Source of the DNA: Gallionella sp.
Lineage (GTDB): Bacteria > Pseudomonadota > Gammaproteobacteria > Burkholderiales > Gallionellaceae
NCBI GenBank assembly: GCA_003153155.1
Contig: PLWV01000017.1
Location: forward strand, 37,932 to 101,931
Length of the DNA: 64,000 bases
Direction: 5' to 3'
Made by a program: the position numbers and the translations under genes. This document shows positions 43,423 to 52,668 of the stretch, one piece after another. Every line of letters begins with the position of its first letter. Position 1 is the stretch's first letter. Under the pieces are notes generated by a model. That model saw only the letters and a list, made by a program, of their open reading frames with translations. It did not search any database and was not told the origin of the DNA.

Positions 43423-44442
43423 CGGAATCTGGATTTTGCCGTTGATGACTTTACCCTCGAAGCGTCTAAATCTACTAAAGAAATCTGCTCCGGTAGTGAC
43501 AAAAAGATGAGTCAAGGTCACAGTCACTCCGTCCGTTGCCGCATAAAACATAGCGTACCGAGTGTCACAATGGCGCGGGTGGATGTTTCCTATCTGTTGA
43601 ATATCCAATTGCTCTTCGCTGCTTGGCTGAACGAGTCCTAAATCAATAGTGGGCGATGTTTGTAACTTCACTTCCAACAGCTGATGTCGTACATCGGGGA
43701 ATTGTCCTTTGTCTTCGTAACGGTTGTATCCCAGCCGTTCACAAACTAAGCGATGGAGTGATGCTCCACGATTGCGTTCTTGATCCATGCCAGGGTCAGC
43801 AAACGTCTGCCCGACGAGATGAGAAAGTCTCTCAAATATTTCCCTGATCGGAAGTAACGTACCGCTTTCAGGTTCTTGAATTGGGCTGGTTTGGGGATTG
43901 AATATTGCGTTGGCTTTAACGTACGGCATCATGGCATCAGTGTCTTGCGGCGATATCAACTCGTGCGTGGTGGTGCCGGTTTCAAGTCGTGCTTGATACT
44001 TGGTGGTGATTGTTCCAGTTGTATCTAACAACGCAAGTTGTTGACCATTTACGACTTTCACTCTGCCAATTACATCGTCTTCTGAAACTTCAATAATTGC
44101 GTAACGGCGCGTTGGTGAAAGCTCTTCATTCCAGATTTGTAGGTTTAGTGACTTTTGCGCGTAGGTGTCAAGTTGTTGGCCTAAAAAGCGAGGCTGTGTC
44201 TTTTTAAATGACCTTGGAATTGGATAGCCAAGTGCCTCGCACACTGCTGTTTTGACGACTTTTGATCGTGTACGCAACGCAAGGCCCGAAAGGGACAGAC
44301 CTCGCAATCCCTCATTTAGCAACGTCTCCAAGTGCTGCATAGGAATCCAATAGTCAGGGTCGCCGACTTCAATATTGGCGTAGATGTCTTTGCCGGATGA
44401 TGCTATGGCTTGCTTGTAATCGGAGGTTTTTTTCTCGGTCAT
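43396..44442 (-). CDS. Type II restriction endonuclease (PD-(D/E)XK type)
   Basis: A 348-residue protein. QFPDVRHQLLEVKLQTSP contains the PD...E-x-K nuclease motif (about residues 240-257). The N-terminal half (NLQIWNEELSPTRRYAIIEV...) is probably the DNA-recognition part. It lies convergent to, and overlapping with, the methyltransferase gene, the usual close pairing of a type II system. The name of its isoschizomer family is not recognised. It begins with ATG at 44442. Confidence 0.82.
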   Translation of the reverse strand: MTEKKTSDYKQAIASSGKDIYANIEVGDPDYWIPMQHLETLLNEGLRGLSLSGLALRTRSKVVKTAVCEALGYPIPRSFKKTQPRFLGQQLDTYAQKSLNLQIWNEELSPTRRYAIIEVSEDDVIGRVKVVNGQQLALLDTTGTITTKYQARLETGTTTHELISPQDTDAMMPYVKANAIFNPQTSPIQEPESGTLLPIREIFERLSHLVGQTFADPGMDQERNRGASLHRLVCERLGYNRYEDKGQFPDVRHQLLEVKLQTSPTIDLGLVQPSSEEQLDIQQIGNIHPRHCDTRYAMFYAATDGVTVTLTHLFVTTGADFFSRFRRFEGKVINGKIQIPLPRDFFEL

Positions 44443-44785
44443 GCTCGCTATTGTGGTCAGCAGTTAAATAACGCTGACCACAAGATTACCAGCAAGTTCT
44501 AAAGGCGTGTTAAAGAAATGATTCTCTCTTCACTCCCCCTGGTTACGATGTAAATGTGGTGAAGTTCTCGGAGTTTGGTTAGGCCAAACATCCTATGTAA
44601 TTTTCACATGGCCGATCACAGGGTTGAGGCTGTGTGAAAACACCCAGCGAAATGGGATAGGCCAAATAATCTAGGCCAAAATATCGCTTGCTTAACTTCT
44701 TCGTAGTACTACAATTAGTGTCCACGATTTAAAAAATCACTATATGTAGTGGTTTCGTGAACCCTCAACCCAATTAGGAGTTGAT
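44443..44785. other. Gap upstream of the restriction enzyme and DUF2188-like genes
   Basis: No gene is seen. The motif AGGCCAAA occurs three times (about 44581, 44659, 44682), possibly operator-like, and TAGTACTACAATTAGTG at 44704 resembles, in inverse, the sequence just upstream of the OLD-like gene (ACAATTAGTAGTAC). Confidence 0.35.
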
Positions 44786-44992
44786 ATGAGTGACAAAAAG
44801 ATATTTGTGGAACGGCGACCCGAAGGTGACTTCGCGATTAGGAAACCTAACTCAGAAAGAGCTAGTGCTGTTTTGCCCACACAGGCCGAAGCAATAGAAC
44901 GAGCGCGGGAATTAAATCATGGTGTGGCGCCCTTGGTTGAGCGCGTTCGCCATACTACAGGTGGGAAACCTGATAAGTGGCGCAAGCCATAG
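44786..44992 (+). CDS. DUF2188-like small protein
   Basis: A 68-residue basic protein. GDFAIRKPNSERASAVLPTQ then AEAIERARELN matches the pattern of DUF2188 (a short beta-sheet followed by a helix with the phrase TQ-x-EA-x-x-x-A). The C-terminal tail (TTGGKPDKWRKP) is basic. An AGGAG site lies upstream of the ATG. DUF2188 proteins are common near mobile DNA and have no firm function. Confidence 0.78.
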   Translation: MSDKKIFVERRPEGDFAIRKPNSERASAVLPTQAEAIERARELNHGVAPLVERVRHTTGGKPDKWRKP

Positions 44993-45510
44993 CGTCATTC
45001 GCTTGCTGATACCCTCGCCAACCATGCATCTGGCTGGCTTGTACTTTTTTCGCCTAAATTCAAGGGGCTGATTTCAACGTCCCGGATTTTCACCAGCAAA
45101 ACCTTCTCCATTGTTGGGACTATCCATCAATCTTGAGCACTGTACAACGGGATCGTTGCCTGTTGACCTCTTTTCGAAATTGTTGGATTGTGGCCATACT
45201 GGAAAATCTGTTAGCCTTGCCAGCCTTGGTGTAGGTCGTCAGATGGGGTATATATACGGCACTGTTACACCATCGGTTATGCCGCACCCTTCTGAGTGCC
45301 ATTGACCGCAATTTGCGTGAAGCGGACGGTCAGCATTCGAGTTGTTGTCCGACATGGATTCTAACCAGAGAGCAGGTCCTCCAGAATGCTTAGATATATC
45401 TTGCCATGATGCCAATAGTGAATTGTGTCTATAATCGGCACCTTGTAACCGTAGCCCTCCGTGTTACCTGAAAAGGGGAATTGGCGCATTTAAGCAAATG
45501 GAACTCACTA
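44993..45510. other. Gene-free interval with dispersed repeat R1
   Basis: Contains the R1 repeat (45122-45272) and otherwise no supported ORF before the ParA-like gene. Confidence 0.5.
45122..45272 (-). repeat. Dispersed gene-fragment repeat R1
   Basis: On the minus strand it reads GCCGTATATATACCCC... then CCAAGGCTGGCAAGGCTAAC, encoding TTYTKAGKANRFSSMATIQQ. It matches R3 at 59847 (same words) and, in part, R2 at 49655. It is probably the 5' part of one lost gene left in several places. Confidence 0.75.
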
Positions 45511-46530
45511 ATGATTAAATACTCTTTCTGGAACAACAAGGGCGGAACAGGCAAAACTAGTCTTGCCTTTCAATCGATATCAATATTTGCGGAACTCCAT
45601 CCAGATAAAAAGATTCTTGTTGTTGATCTTTGTCCCCAAGCTAATTTATCTGAACTCCTATTGGGCGGATTGACTGGTTCAGGTAGCCATAATCTCAATG
45701 CGTTACATAGCAATACACCGAGACGGAGTATTGGAGGCTATTTTCAAGATCGCCTGCCTTCTCCGTTTCTCATGCCGACCCTAACTGTTGCTAACTACAT
45801 ATCGAAACCCCATTCGTATAACGAAAATATTCCTGCCAATATAGATTTGGTGGCTGGTGACGCACTTGTTGAATTGCAGTCCAATGCAATCTCGACACTT
45901 GCAAATACCCAAATTCCTGGAACAAATACTTGGCTAAAAATTATAGACTGGCTAAACGATTTCGTCGCTCAGGTCCAGAATGAGTATGATTACCTCTTTG
46001 TTGATGCAAACCCAAGTTTTTCCATTTATACGCAGATAGCGATCGCAGCAACCGATTCGATGATTCTTCCAGTTATGGCCGATGATTCGTCTCGTCGAGC
46101 CGTTCAAAATGCAATTGCGCTAGTTCAGGGATTAAATTTGCCGTCTCCAATATACAAACAGCACAACTTTGCTTCACAGTTGAATGCCGCAGGACGGCTG
46201 CCACCACGATTCCATTTGTTTCCAAAAAACAGACTAACGCAATACATGGGGCCCGCATCTGCTTATCATGCAGTCCTAACTGAAATCGACACAATGATTC
46301 AAGCTGTTCAGCAAACGAACCCGAACGTATTTACCTTTGCAAACCTTGCTGATGGAGTGACAGAAATTAGAGATTTTCAGACCACAGGAGTTGTGGCTTT
46401 TGCTTGTGGCCTTCCATTTACGCGTATGCATGCAGGAAGGTATCGTATGCCGGGAAGAGTGGTGCAGGTCAAAGCTGAATATCTGCAAAACTGTATTGAT
46501 GCCATGAATGCGATGGTTGCCAAGCTCTAA
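45511..46530 (+). CDS. ParA/MinD-like ATPase
   Basis: A 339-residue P-loop ATPase with the deviant Walker A motif WNNKGGTGKTSLAF, switch I VVDLCPQANLS and Walker B-like DYLFVDANPSFSIY. The C-terminal ~100 residues (GRYRMPGRVVQVKAEYLQN) are specific to this subfamily. There is no ParB gene nearby; the next gene encodes a DUF6119/TIGR04141-type protein, so this is probably not a plasmid partition system but an ATPase partner in an accessory module. The track start at 45481 is replaced by the ATG at 45511, which begins the conserved region. Confidence 0.85.
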   Translation: MIKYSFWNNKGGTGKTSLAFQSISIFAELHPDKKILVVDLCPQANLSELLLGGLTGSGSHNLNALHSNTPRRSIGGYFQDRLPSPFLMPTLTVANYISKPHSYNENIPANIDLVAGDALVELQSNAISTLANTQIPGTNTWLKIIDWLNDFVAQVQNEYDYLFVDANPSFSIYTQIAIAATDSMILPVMADDSSRRAVQNAIALVQGLNLPSPIYKQHNFASQLNAAGRLPPRFHLFPKNRLTQYMGPASAYHAVLTEIDTMIQAVQQTNPNVFTFANLADGVTEIRDFQTTGVVAFACGLPFTRMHAGRYRMPGRVVQVKAEYLQNCIDAMNAMVAKL

Positions 46531-46603
46531 GCTGAACACCTCGTCTGTTTGATGTCAGATTTTCTGTCTTGGTGCGCAAATTGTTTGATTTCTTGATAGT
46601 GAC

Positions 46604-48208
46604 GTGGCCGATAAATCCTCAAAAGCCGATCTCAATATTTACCTCGCCAAAGCGGAGGTTAAGAACGCCTCCGATATTGTTAAAAACCTTAGTGAGTTGA
46701 AATCTTTCGATCTTGAAATTAGCGGGATAAGTCCTTGTACCTTATTCATTAAGAATAACTATTCAAACACTCCTCGCTGGGCCCGGTTTCTTGCTCCAAT
46801 TGTTGTCGCTACGGAATTCGGGCGAAATTCTTCAACCGGCGCGCTGCTTTACGCAAAAGTTGGGGATGCGATATTTATTTTGACCTTTGGGCAAGGCCAT
46901 CAATTAGTCGATTCAGCAAAAATCGAAATGAATTTTGGCTTAAAAGTCGCCTTAAATCTCCTTGATGTAGCAAGCCTCCGCAGCATAGATAAGTCGTCTT
47001 TCGAGCAACACCCTACACAAACTCGTGAGCAAACCGGCGTCGCTACTGAGCTTCAGTACTTCGGCTTGAATATTGAACGTGACCTTCTGCGCGCTATTAC
47101 AGGAAAACCCAATGATGAAAAATATGGTACGCGCATATCAGGAAAGGATGCTTTAAAGCTAAGTGTCGAAGTCAAGCTAAAGAACCTTGCCGATTTACTA
47201 AAGCACATTTTAGCTACCTATAACGACAATGCTTATAAACATGGGGCATTCGCATGGGTTGATCATATCGGCGAAGTAAGGGACAAAGCTCTTCATGAAA
47301 TACTAGACGTCGAACTTTTGAATCGAATCAACTCTGAAAATTTTGAGCGTGTCTGGTTGTCTGTTCCTGAAATAATCGATTGGGATCGGGTAGTAGGCTT
47401 CAAGTACACCGGCGCCGCATCATCTCCCCGATATTACGATATTCGCATATCGGAGTTTCTTGAAACCTTTAAAGGCAAAACCCCAGATGCTCAAAGCCTG
47501 AGACAGCGAAAAATACTTTGTGTCGATTCAGACGATCTTGTCGTCTATGAGTGGCCTGCGTATCGCTTCATCTATGCTGAAGTTAACTATCAATTCGACG
47601 TGTACGTATTGAACAATGGGAAATGGTACAAAGTAAACCACAAATTCGCAGAACAAGTGAACAGCTTTTTCACGAACGCTCCTAAATATGAAAAGTCGCT
47701 CCCGATTTATGATGATGAAACTGAAGGCGACTATAATGAACGGGCAGCAAAAAGCGATCCAGACTCATTTGTACTGTTAGATAAGAAGAATATCCTTGTG
47801 ACAGGAGCAGCCGCGCCAGTAGAGCCATGTGATTTACTGAGAAACGGAAATGAATTTATCCATGTTAAGCGTTACGGTGGTTCCAGCGTTCTAAGCCATC
47901 TATTCAACCAAGGCCTTGTGTCCGGCGAACTGTTTCAGATGGAGCCTGAATTTCGCAAACTCCTAAATTCCAAATTGCCCGCCAAGTTTAAGCTAATAAA
48001 CCCAAACAATAGACCTAATGTAAATGAATATCATGTGGTTTTCGCTATTATCAGTGAATCCGATAAAAAGGATTTGACGGTACCTTTCTTTTCAAAGATC
48101 AGTCTCAGACATGTAATGACTCGACTACAAGCTATTGGGTTCGTTGTGACGGTAGCAAAAATTCCCGTGGATGAAATGAAAAAGAAAACAAAGAAATATG
48201 CTCCTTAA
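46604..48208 (+). CDS. TIGR04141/DUF6119-type sporadically distributed protein
   Basis: A 534-residue soluble protein starting with GTG. It resembles the family described as TIGR04141 (DUF6119): the N-terminal LNIYLAKAEVKNASDIVKNL and later KFAEQVNSFFTNAPKYEKSL and FIHVKRYGGSSVLSHLFNQG are the typical segments. No enzymatic signature is obvious. Family members occur patchily in bacteria, often within defence-rich islands; their activity is not established to my knowledge. It lies 73 bases after the ParA-like gene on the same strand. Confidence 0.8.
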   Translation: MADKSSKADLNIYLAKAEVKNASDIVKNLSELKSFDLEISGISPCTLFIKNNYSNTPRWARFLAPIVVATEFGRNSSTGALLYAKVGDAIFILTFGQGHQLVDSAKIEMNFGLKVALNLLDVASLRSIDKSSFEQHPTQTREQTGVATELQYFGLNIERDLLRAITGKPNDEKYGTRISGKDALKLSVEVKLKNLADLLKHILATYNDNAYKHGAFAWVDHIGEVRDKALHEILDVELLNRINSENFERVWLSVPEIIDWDRVVGFKYTGAASSPRYYDIRISEFLETFKGKTPDAQSLRQRKILCVDSDDLVVYEWPAYRFIYAEVNYQFDVYVLNNGKWYKVNHKFAEQVNSFFTNAPKYEKSLPIYDDETEGDYNERAAKSDPDSFVLLDKKNILVTGAAAPVEPCDLLRNGNEFIHVKRYGGSSVLSHLFNQGLVSGELFQMEPEFRKLLNSKLPAKFKLINPNNRPNVNEYHVVFAIISESDKKDLTVPFFSKISLRHVMTRLQAIGFVVTVAKIPVDEMKKKTKKYAP

Positions 48209-48783
48209 AAAAGGAAAAAATCTAACAAGCCTATCAACCTGGACGCCAAACAGCGGCGCTCCTTAGTCGTGCCCTTATTTGTCACCGGTTAACGCCCACG
48301 GGAGTATTCGTGAGCTGTGACAATTCCTAACACGACGTATTGGTCTGATCACAACGGTGTTAATGCTGAACTGTCATTTTCGTAGCTACAAAGAGATGAA
48401 CCAACACTGTAATCTCCAACGACCTGACATAAAAACTAGCCCAGTTTTGAAACAGTCTGACTAACCGCTTGGTTATCGTGAGAAACGATAGGTACGTCAT
48501 AAACCCATACAGCTTCAGCCCTAGGTCTAACCATGGTAAAAAAAGAGAGGACGCACATTGGCGTCCTCGATTAGGTTCCAGCTTTGTCAGTTTATTGACC
48601 CGCACAATGCTGGCAAACAGTCTTAAAATTATCTCATGACTGTCTTTCATGCCAAGCTTTGTTGGCAACAATTATCAGCTTGCATAAACCCAGCCCCAGC
48701 AGACCACTGTATGTCGTAGAATTGGTGGCGACACTGTTTGGTTAGTGCAATACAACAAACTATTTTTTAGCGGCTAAATCCAT
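48209..48783. other. Gene-free interval
   Basis: About 575 bases. A minus-strand ORF (48360-48671) lacks a ribosome site and known motifs and is not accepted. The interval contains the minus-strand terminator at 48536. Confidence 0.4.
48536..48568 (-). terminator. Intrinsic terminator on the minus strand
   Basis: On the minus strand GAGGACGC CAATGT GCGTCCTC is followed by TCTTTTTTT. No minus-strand gene ends here, so it may close a small RNA transcribed from 48569-48780. Confidence 0.65.
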
Positions 48784-49557
48784 ATGACAGACCTTGACCA
48801 CATGAGCATGCAGAACGTCGCGCTATTCTCTGGGCTAATTGGAGCATTAATCTCTTCTGGCCTAAGTTATGTGATTCGAGCCAATCTAGATCGACGCAAT
48901 CTAAAAGAAGCAGAGTCACGCATTACTTACGTGCATTTTGTCAAAATATCAGAGATTGTCGCGATAGATTCAGTAGCAAAGATACTTATTAAGGCATACC
49001 TAACTGATGAATTAAAAGCAGCATTAAAAATCGAAGGCGGTTTGTTTGAGCCATCACACGCGATCAGCGTTCTCCTTGCGGAGGAAATTAAGAAGCAAAC
49101 GCCAAAGAAAATCAAAGCTATCCCCGGGATATCATTTGTCTCGCTGTACCTAAAGTCGCTACTGGAATCAGTTAACGAGTCAAAATTATCAACGGAGCAA
49201 TTGTCAAAATTGCCGAAAGAAACTGTGCTGAACTACTCCAGCTTTTTGAGCTACTTATCCCACATACAGGCCATTATTTTAATCTGGAGTAATTTTTTTG
49301 AAGAACCAAATACTGCGTGGGTAACGGCGGAAGCAATTCATGACCAGTGGCTTTCAATAACAAAGTTCTTTGAGCACGCACGCATACTCCACTCAGCCTT
49401 GCAACGAGCAGGATCAATAACTAACAATGAGGCAAATGCTCTTATACGAAAGCAGTCCGCCATAATGACAGAAAGATATTTTAGTAAACTCAAACACAAG
49501 CCTAAGCTGGAAGCCGCCTTGGCAGATTTTAACAAAGCAGCGACTGATGCCAAGTAG
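48784..49557 (+). CDS. Membrane-anchored hypothetical protein
   Basis: A 257-residue protein with one N-terminal membrane segment (ALFSGLIGALISSGLSYVI) followed by a basic, helical cytoplasmic part. No domain is recognised. The anchor near the N-terminus and long helical remainder resemble accessory proteins of the DUF-type found with defence genes, but nothing specific can be claimed. It stands alone, followed by the R2 repeat. Confidence 0.65.
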   Translation: MTDLDHMSMQNVALFSGLIGALISSGLSYVIRANLDRRNLKEAESRITYVHFVKISEIVAIDSVAKILIKAYLTDELKAALKIEGGLFEPSHAISVLLAEEIKKQTPKKIKAIPGISFVSLYLKSLLESVNESKLSTEQLSKLPKETVLNYSSFLSYLSHIQAIILIWSNFFEEPNTAWVTAEAIHDQWLSITKFFEHARILHSALQRAGSITNNEANALIRKQSAIMTERYFSKLKHKPKLEAALADFNKAATDAK

Positions 49558-49654
49558 CTGTAATTAAAATACTAGCTCTCCTTGCGAACTTCAAATGACT
49601 GCTTTGGGTTAATAGCCGTATTCACGAACGTCGGCCTTCTTTCAACGTAACAAA

Positions 49655-49772
49655 CTCTTCTCCACTATCTGCACCATCCAGCAAAATGGTAAACAGGTCA
49701 ACAGCAATTACCCGTTGCCTTGTTGCCGAATTTATAGGATCGTGACCACAGTGGAAAAACTGTTGATCACAA
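49655..49772 (+). repeat. Dispersed gene-fragment repeat R2 (diverged)
   Basis: NKLFSTICTIQQNGKQVNSN is read on the plus strand, corresponding to NRFSSMATIQQFRKEVNRQ in R1. It continues past the point where R3 stops. Confidence 0.55.
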
Positions 49773-50045
49773 TCACCGGCGCTTTAACCTGTTAGACCGA
49801 GCGATGAGATCATTCATCACCGACCGTTCCTTTTCGTTGGCTGCCTGCCCCAACACCTTCGGGTCAGTTTTAGCATCAGATTGTGTTGGTTGATTGTTTC
49901 GAACCCTGACACGGTACTCAAGCCAAATTACATGCTCGTTGGTTTGATTGTCATAGCCTTGCCATAATTTCTTCACCTTGGATGAAGCCTTGGTGGATTG
50001 AAATCCAAACTGTGCATCCAGCAATGCCAATATTTTATTCCACAT
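49773..50045 (-). CDS. Small hypothetical protein
   Basis: A 90-residue basic protein (FQSTKASSKVKKLWQGYDNQ ... EKERSVMNDLIARSNRLKRR). A strong AAGGAGGT site about ten bases before the ATG supports translation. No family is recognised. It is divergent from the following small gene, with a 91-base shared upstream region. Confidence 0.6.
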   Translation of the reverse strand: MWNKILALLDAQFGFQSTKASSKVKKLWQGYDNQTNEHVIWLEYRVRVRNNQPTQSDAKTDPKVLGQAANEKERSVMNDLIARSNRLKRR

Positions 50046-50136
50046 CGTCTTGATGACCTCCTTGAGAGGTATTTATCAGGACGACCAACACAGCCATCAG
50101 CATAAATATCTGTACACCAAACAGGAGGTAGCGGAT

Positions 50137-50343
50137 ATGAAACTATCAGAAGTCGCAAATGACTTGGAACAACGCAGAATCGAATTACTGAAAAGCAATA
50201 CCGAGATCGCCAAGCAGCAAGCTGCCTATTCGAAGTCGGCACAAGCATGGTTCGAGTTGCAAAAGGCTGAAGCTAACGAACAGAAAGCACGGCAGAGATT
50301 TATTCAAGCCGCCCTAGCTTTTTCAAGCAGCTCTCATCCTTAG
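50137..50343 (+). CDS. Small coiled-coil protein, paralogue A
   Basis: A 68-residue, probably all-helical protein starting MKLSEVANDLEQRRIELLKS. An AGGAGGT site seven bases upstream decides the ATG at 50137 over the track start. It shares its first ~20 residues and helical character with the next gene (50376). The function is unknown. Confidence 0.65.
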   Translation: MKLSEVANDLEQRRIELLKSNTEIAKQQAAYSKSAQAWFELQKAEANEQKARQRFIQAALAFSSSSHP

Positions 50344-50375
50344 ATACCGTCAACGATCAACAGGAGACCACGAAA

Positions 50376-50558
50376 ATGAAACTAGCAGAAATCGCCAATG
50401 ATTTAGAACAACGCAGAATTGAAATACTGAAGAACAATGCCCAACGTGCGAAGCAGCAGGTCATAGATGCTCAGGCTAGAGCTAAGATGAGGAAGGCTCA
50501 GGAGGAATTGCGGAAATCACGAGAGGCGTCAGCTTCAAGTTTGTCGTTGGTTGGATAG
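50376..50558 (+). CDS. Small coiled-coil protein, paralogue B
   Basis: A 60-residue helical protein (MKLAEIANDLEQRRIEILKN ... SASSLSLVG) with AGGAGA upstream. It is a tandem duplicate of the preceding gene with a different second half. A further copy of its C-terminal half is found at 60487-60600, fused to an integrase fragment. Confidence 0.65.
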   Translation: MKLAEIANDLEQRRIEILKNNAQRAKQQVIDAQARAKMRKAQEELRKSREASASSLSLVG

Positions 50559-50656
50559 CTCCACATAAATTGCCTTAACCCACGATCCTAGAGTTGATTT
50601 AATCACAGCGATACCTGGCACAGTTGTAGCGCGTTCTGGCTGCTGCACAGTAGTGA

Positions 50657-51169
50657 TTATGACGGGCGTTTGAATTTGCTTCTATCCGTACCTTTGCCCT
50701 CAACCGCTTTCCCGAGTGAAACCAAACGGTTGCAAGCTACCAGAACAGCCCATGGCACCTCACCAAGGTGATCAGCTATTCTCGCGTAAGATATGAATTT
50801 TGGCCCCAACATTTTGTGTACTCGATCCTCGAGGGCCATGTCATTCCCTTCCAGTACATCGTCCTCCCAATCGCACCAATAGATACGCGATCGCCAAACG
50901 ATGAAATGGCTGCGGCAACCGTTGTCACGCCACACAGAGGGGAACAATGACGCCCCACGTCGATCGTTGTAGAAGCGCCAAGCAGAACCCGCACGTTCGT
51001 CAAGATTGATAGTCAAGGTATCGCCGCATCCATCCGGACATGCAATGACCAGAGATCGCTGAACTCCACGGTTCACCAAGACCGCCGTACCTGGCCCTCT
51101 AAGAAGCTCATCCGCTTCGTGTCGGTGGGCTACTTCACCAGTGAGTGTCAGTCGATTAGCCCGTCTCAT
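50657..51169 (-). CDS. DUF6527-like protein of the ubiquitin-like operon
   Basis: A 170-residue protein, fifth gene of the operon. ACPDGCGDTLTINLDE and, later, CRSHFIVW and YWCDWE supply cysteines for a probable zinc site; this matches my recollection of DUF6527, a family found beside E1/E2/JAB genes. The C-terminal ~50 residues add a helical domain (KFISYARIADHLGEVPWAVL). The track start at 51211 is replaced by the ATG at 51169, whose ATGA overlaps the kinase-like gene's stop exactly. The role is unknown; it could be a substrate adaptor, a scaffold or a target. Confidence 0.72.
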   Translation of the reverse strand: MRRANRLTLTGEVAHRHEADELLRGPGTAVLVNRGVQRSLVIACPDGCGDTLTINLDERAGSAWRFYNDRRGASLFPSVWRDNGCRSHFIVWRSRIYWCDWEDDVLEGNDMALEDRVHKMLGPKFISYARIADHLGEVPWAVLVACNRLVSLGKAVEGKGTDRSKFKRPS

Positions 51170-52668
51170 GCAGACGCGCTCCCAGAAGCAGAGGACTTGG
51201 TTGTCAGCCATTCGACGAGTTGGGATCCAAGAAAGTACGCATAGCCGCGACGATAAGCGTCTTCCTCATTCTCAGTTGTGTACTGCGAACGTCTGAGCAG
51301 ATGCAGTGCAATTGCGGTTGGATATTCCGTGTCGCACTCACATATAGCACCGGCAATCATACGGGTTTGCCGAATACAGCCACGCAGCCAATCCAAGCCT
51401 ACGTCGGTACTCGCAAGTCTAGGAGGCCTATTCACCTCGGTCGGGGAGAATAATTCTTTTGCGACCTGCGTCCAAACCTTTCGGTCAGGAATCTGTTTAT
51501 TGGAGTTTGGCACCTGAAAAGTTAGCCAGACCTCCAAGCTTGCCACGTCCGCACAAAGAGGCCCATTACTCGCATTTGCCAAGTCGATAATAATTGCGTC
51601 GTTGTTGCGTACGCGTACATTTTCAGCATGCATGTCGCCGTGCATTGGAGCGTAGCGCAATTGCTGTTCGGGCAAGTTGAGCAACTGCTCCCACAATTCC
51701 TGAGGTGATCGCACCGACCCATGCTGTTTGGCCTGTTCAACAGTCTGCACCGGCACCCTTTTCCATTTAAAAACATCTTTCAGACTACTAGCCATACTGC
51801 ATTTCATTGGTGGACGGCTATAGGCTTGGCTTCGCCAACCCATCAATGTATCTTCGAATAGAGCATGGATGTAGCGCGGCCCTTTGCCGTTAAGAACGGC
51901 CTGCCACAATGATTCTGATTGCTCGACGAAACTACCTACAAGGATTCCACGTTCCACCCCTTGTATACAGCGAGAAGGATCTAGGTTGGGACGGAGGTAC
52001 CATGGTATATGATGGGTGGCGAAAAGCTGATAGTTGGTTACTTCGGTGAAAATCTTGTGCGCTTCATCAAGTTTGACGAAGAACGGTAATGGCCGCGGCC
52101 CAACTTCAGACGCCGTTAGCGTAGCCTGAGCGAAGAAGGCCGTGGCAGAAAGTCCGCCACTTAGCGGCTCGAGCGAAACAGCCATACAGTCGCTGAAAGC
52201 ACGACATACAATAAACTCCTGATCTGCGTCGAGATGCACATCCGGCGGAAGCTGAATCTGCAAATTAATATTGGCATGTCGGCCAGCATCGTGGCGTGCA
52301 ATATTTTCCGCACATTCAAAAGATGGTACGCTGCCCGTGCGTGACCTCACCAGCATCGCAAGGTGTCCCTTACGTACGGCATCAGGCACCTCTCTCAATA
52401 AATGCGCCTGAATCGCGTCATCCGCAGCAAGCAGATAAACCATGAGGCCATGTTCGAGAGCGGTCAGCAAACTTCCAATTTGAGCTGATACCACTGGCAC
52501 ATATGGGGGGCTCGCGTTGTATACAACGGCCCGTGCTACGTTGAAGTCGATGACTGTGCCTTCAGTTAGAGTACGAATGACCAGATTGCGACGCTCGAAC
52601 TCGAGTCGTTCTTCAATGGTTGGTGGAGAGCCAATCCAGTAGACGACACTTCGACTAATCGCTGACAT
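51166..52668 (-). CDS. Kinase-like (APH/choline-kinase fold) protein of the ubiquitin-like operon
   Basis: About 500 residues. The N-terminal ~110 residues (RSVVYWIGSPPTIEERLEFE...) look like a receiver-type alpha/beta domain. Then comes a two-lobe kinase fold: a lysine in LPFFVKLDEAHK (~199), catalytic loop MHGDMHAENVRV (343-350) and the metal-binding aspartate in IIIDLANAS (~362), with the HGDxHxxN form of aminoglycoside/choline kinases. The residues needed for phosphotransfer are present. Starts: GTG at 52713 or ATG at 52668; neither has a strong ribosome site, and both overlap the E1 gene. Coupling to the E1 suggests a role in the same pathway. Substrate unknown. Confidence 0.75.
   Translation of the reverse strand: MSAISRSVVYWIGSPPTIEERLEFERRNLVIRTLTEGTVIDFNVARAVVYNASPPYVPVVSAQIGSLLTALEHGLMVYLLAADDAIQAHLLREVPDAVRKGHLAMLVRSRTGSVPSFECAENIARHDAGRHANINLQIQLPPDVHLDADQEFIVCRAFSDCMAVSLEPLSGGLSATAFFAQATLTASEVGPRPLPFFVKLDEAHKIFTEVTNYQLFATHHIPWYLRPNLDPSRCIQGVERGILVGSFVEQSESLWQAVLNGKGPRYIHALFEDTLMGWRSQAYSRPPMKCSMASSLKDVFKWKRVPVQTVEQAKQHGSVRSPQELWEQLLNLPEQQLRYAPMHGDMHAENVRVRNNDAIIIDLANASNGPLCADVASLEVWLTFQVPNSNKQIPDRKVWTQVAKELFSPTEVNRPPRLASTDVGLDWLRGCIRQTRMIAGAICECDTEYPTAIALHLLRRSQYTTENEEDAYRRGYAYFLGSQLVEWLTTKSSASGSASA

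Noticed and set aside
45511-46530. Plasmid partition (ParA) system
   Set aside because: No ParB gene or parS-like iterons nearby; the neighbour belongs to a different family.
48360-48671. 103-residue minus-strand ORF
   Set aside because: No ribosome site or known motif, and an intrinsic terminator for the same strand lies within it.
51780-51800. ACTACTAGCCAT inside the kinase-like gene, like the dispersed repeat
   Set aside because: Only about 12 bases match and neither the inner stem nor the right arm follows; chance.
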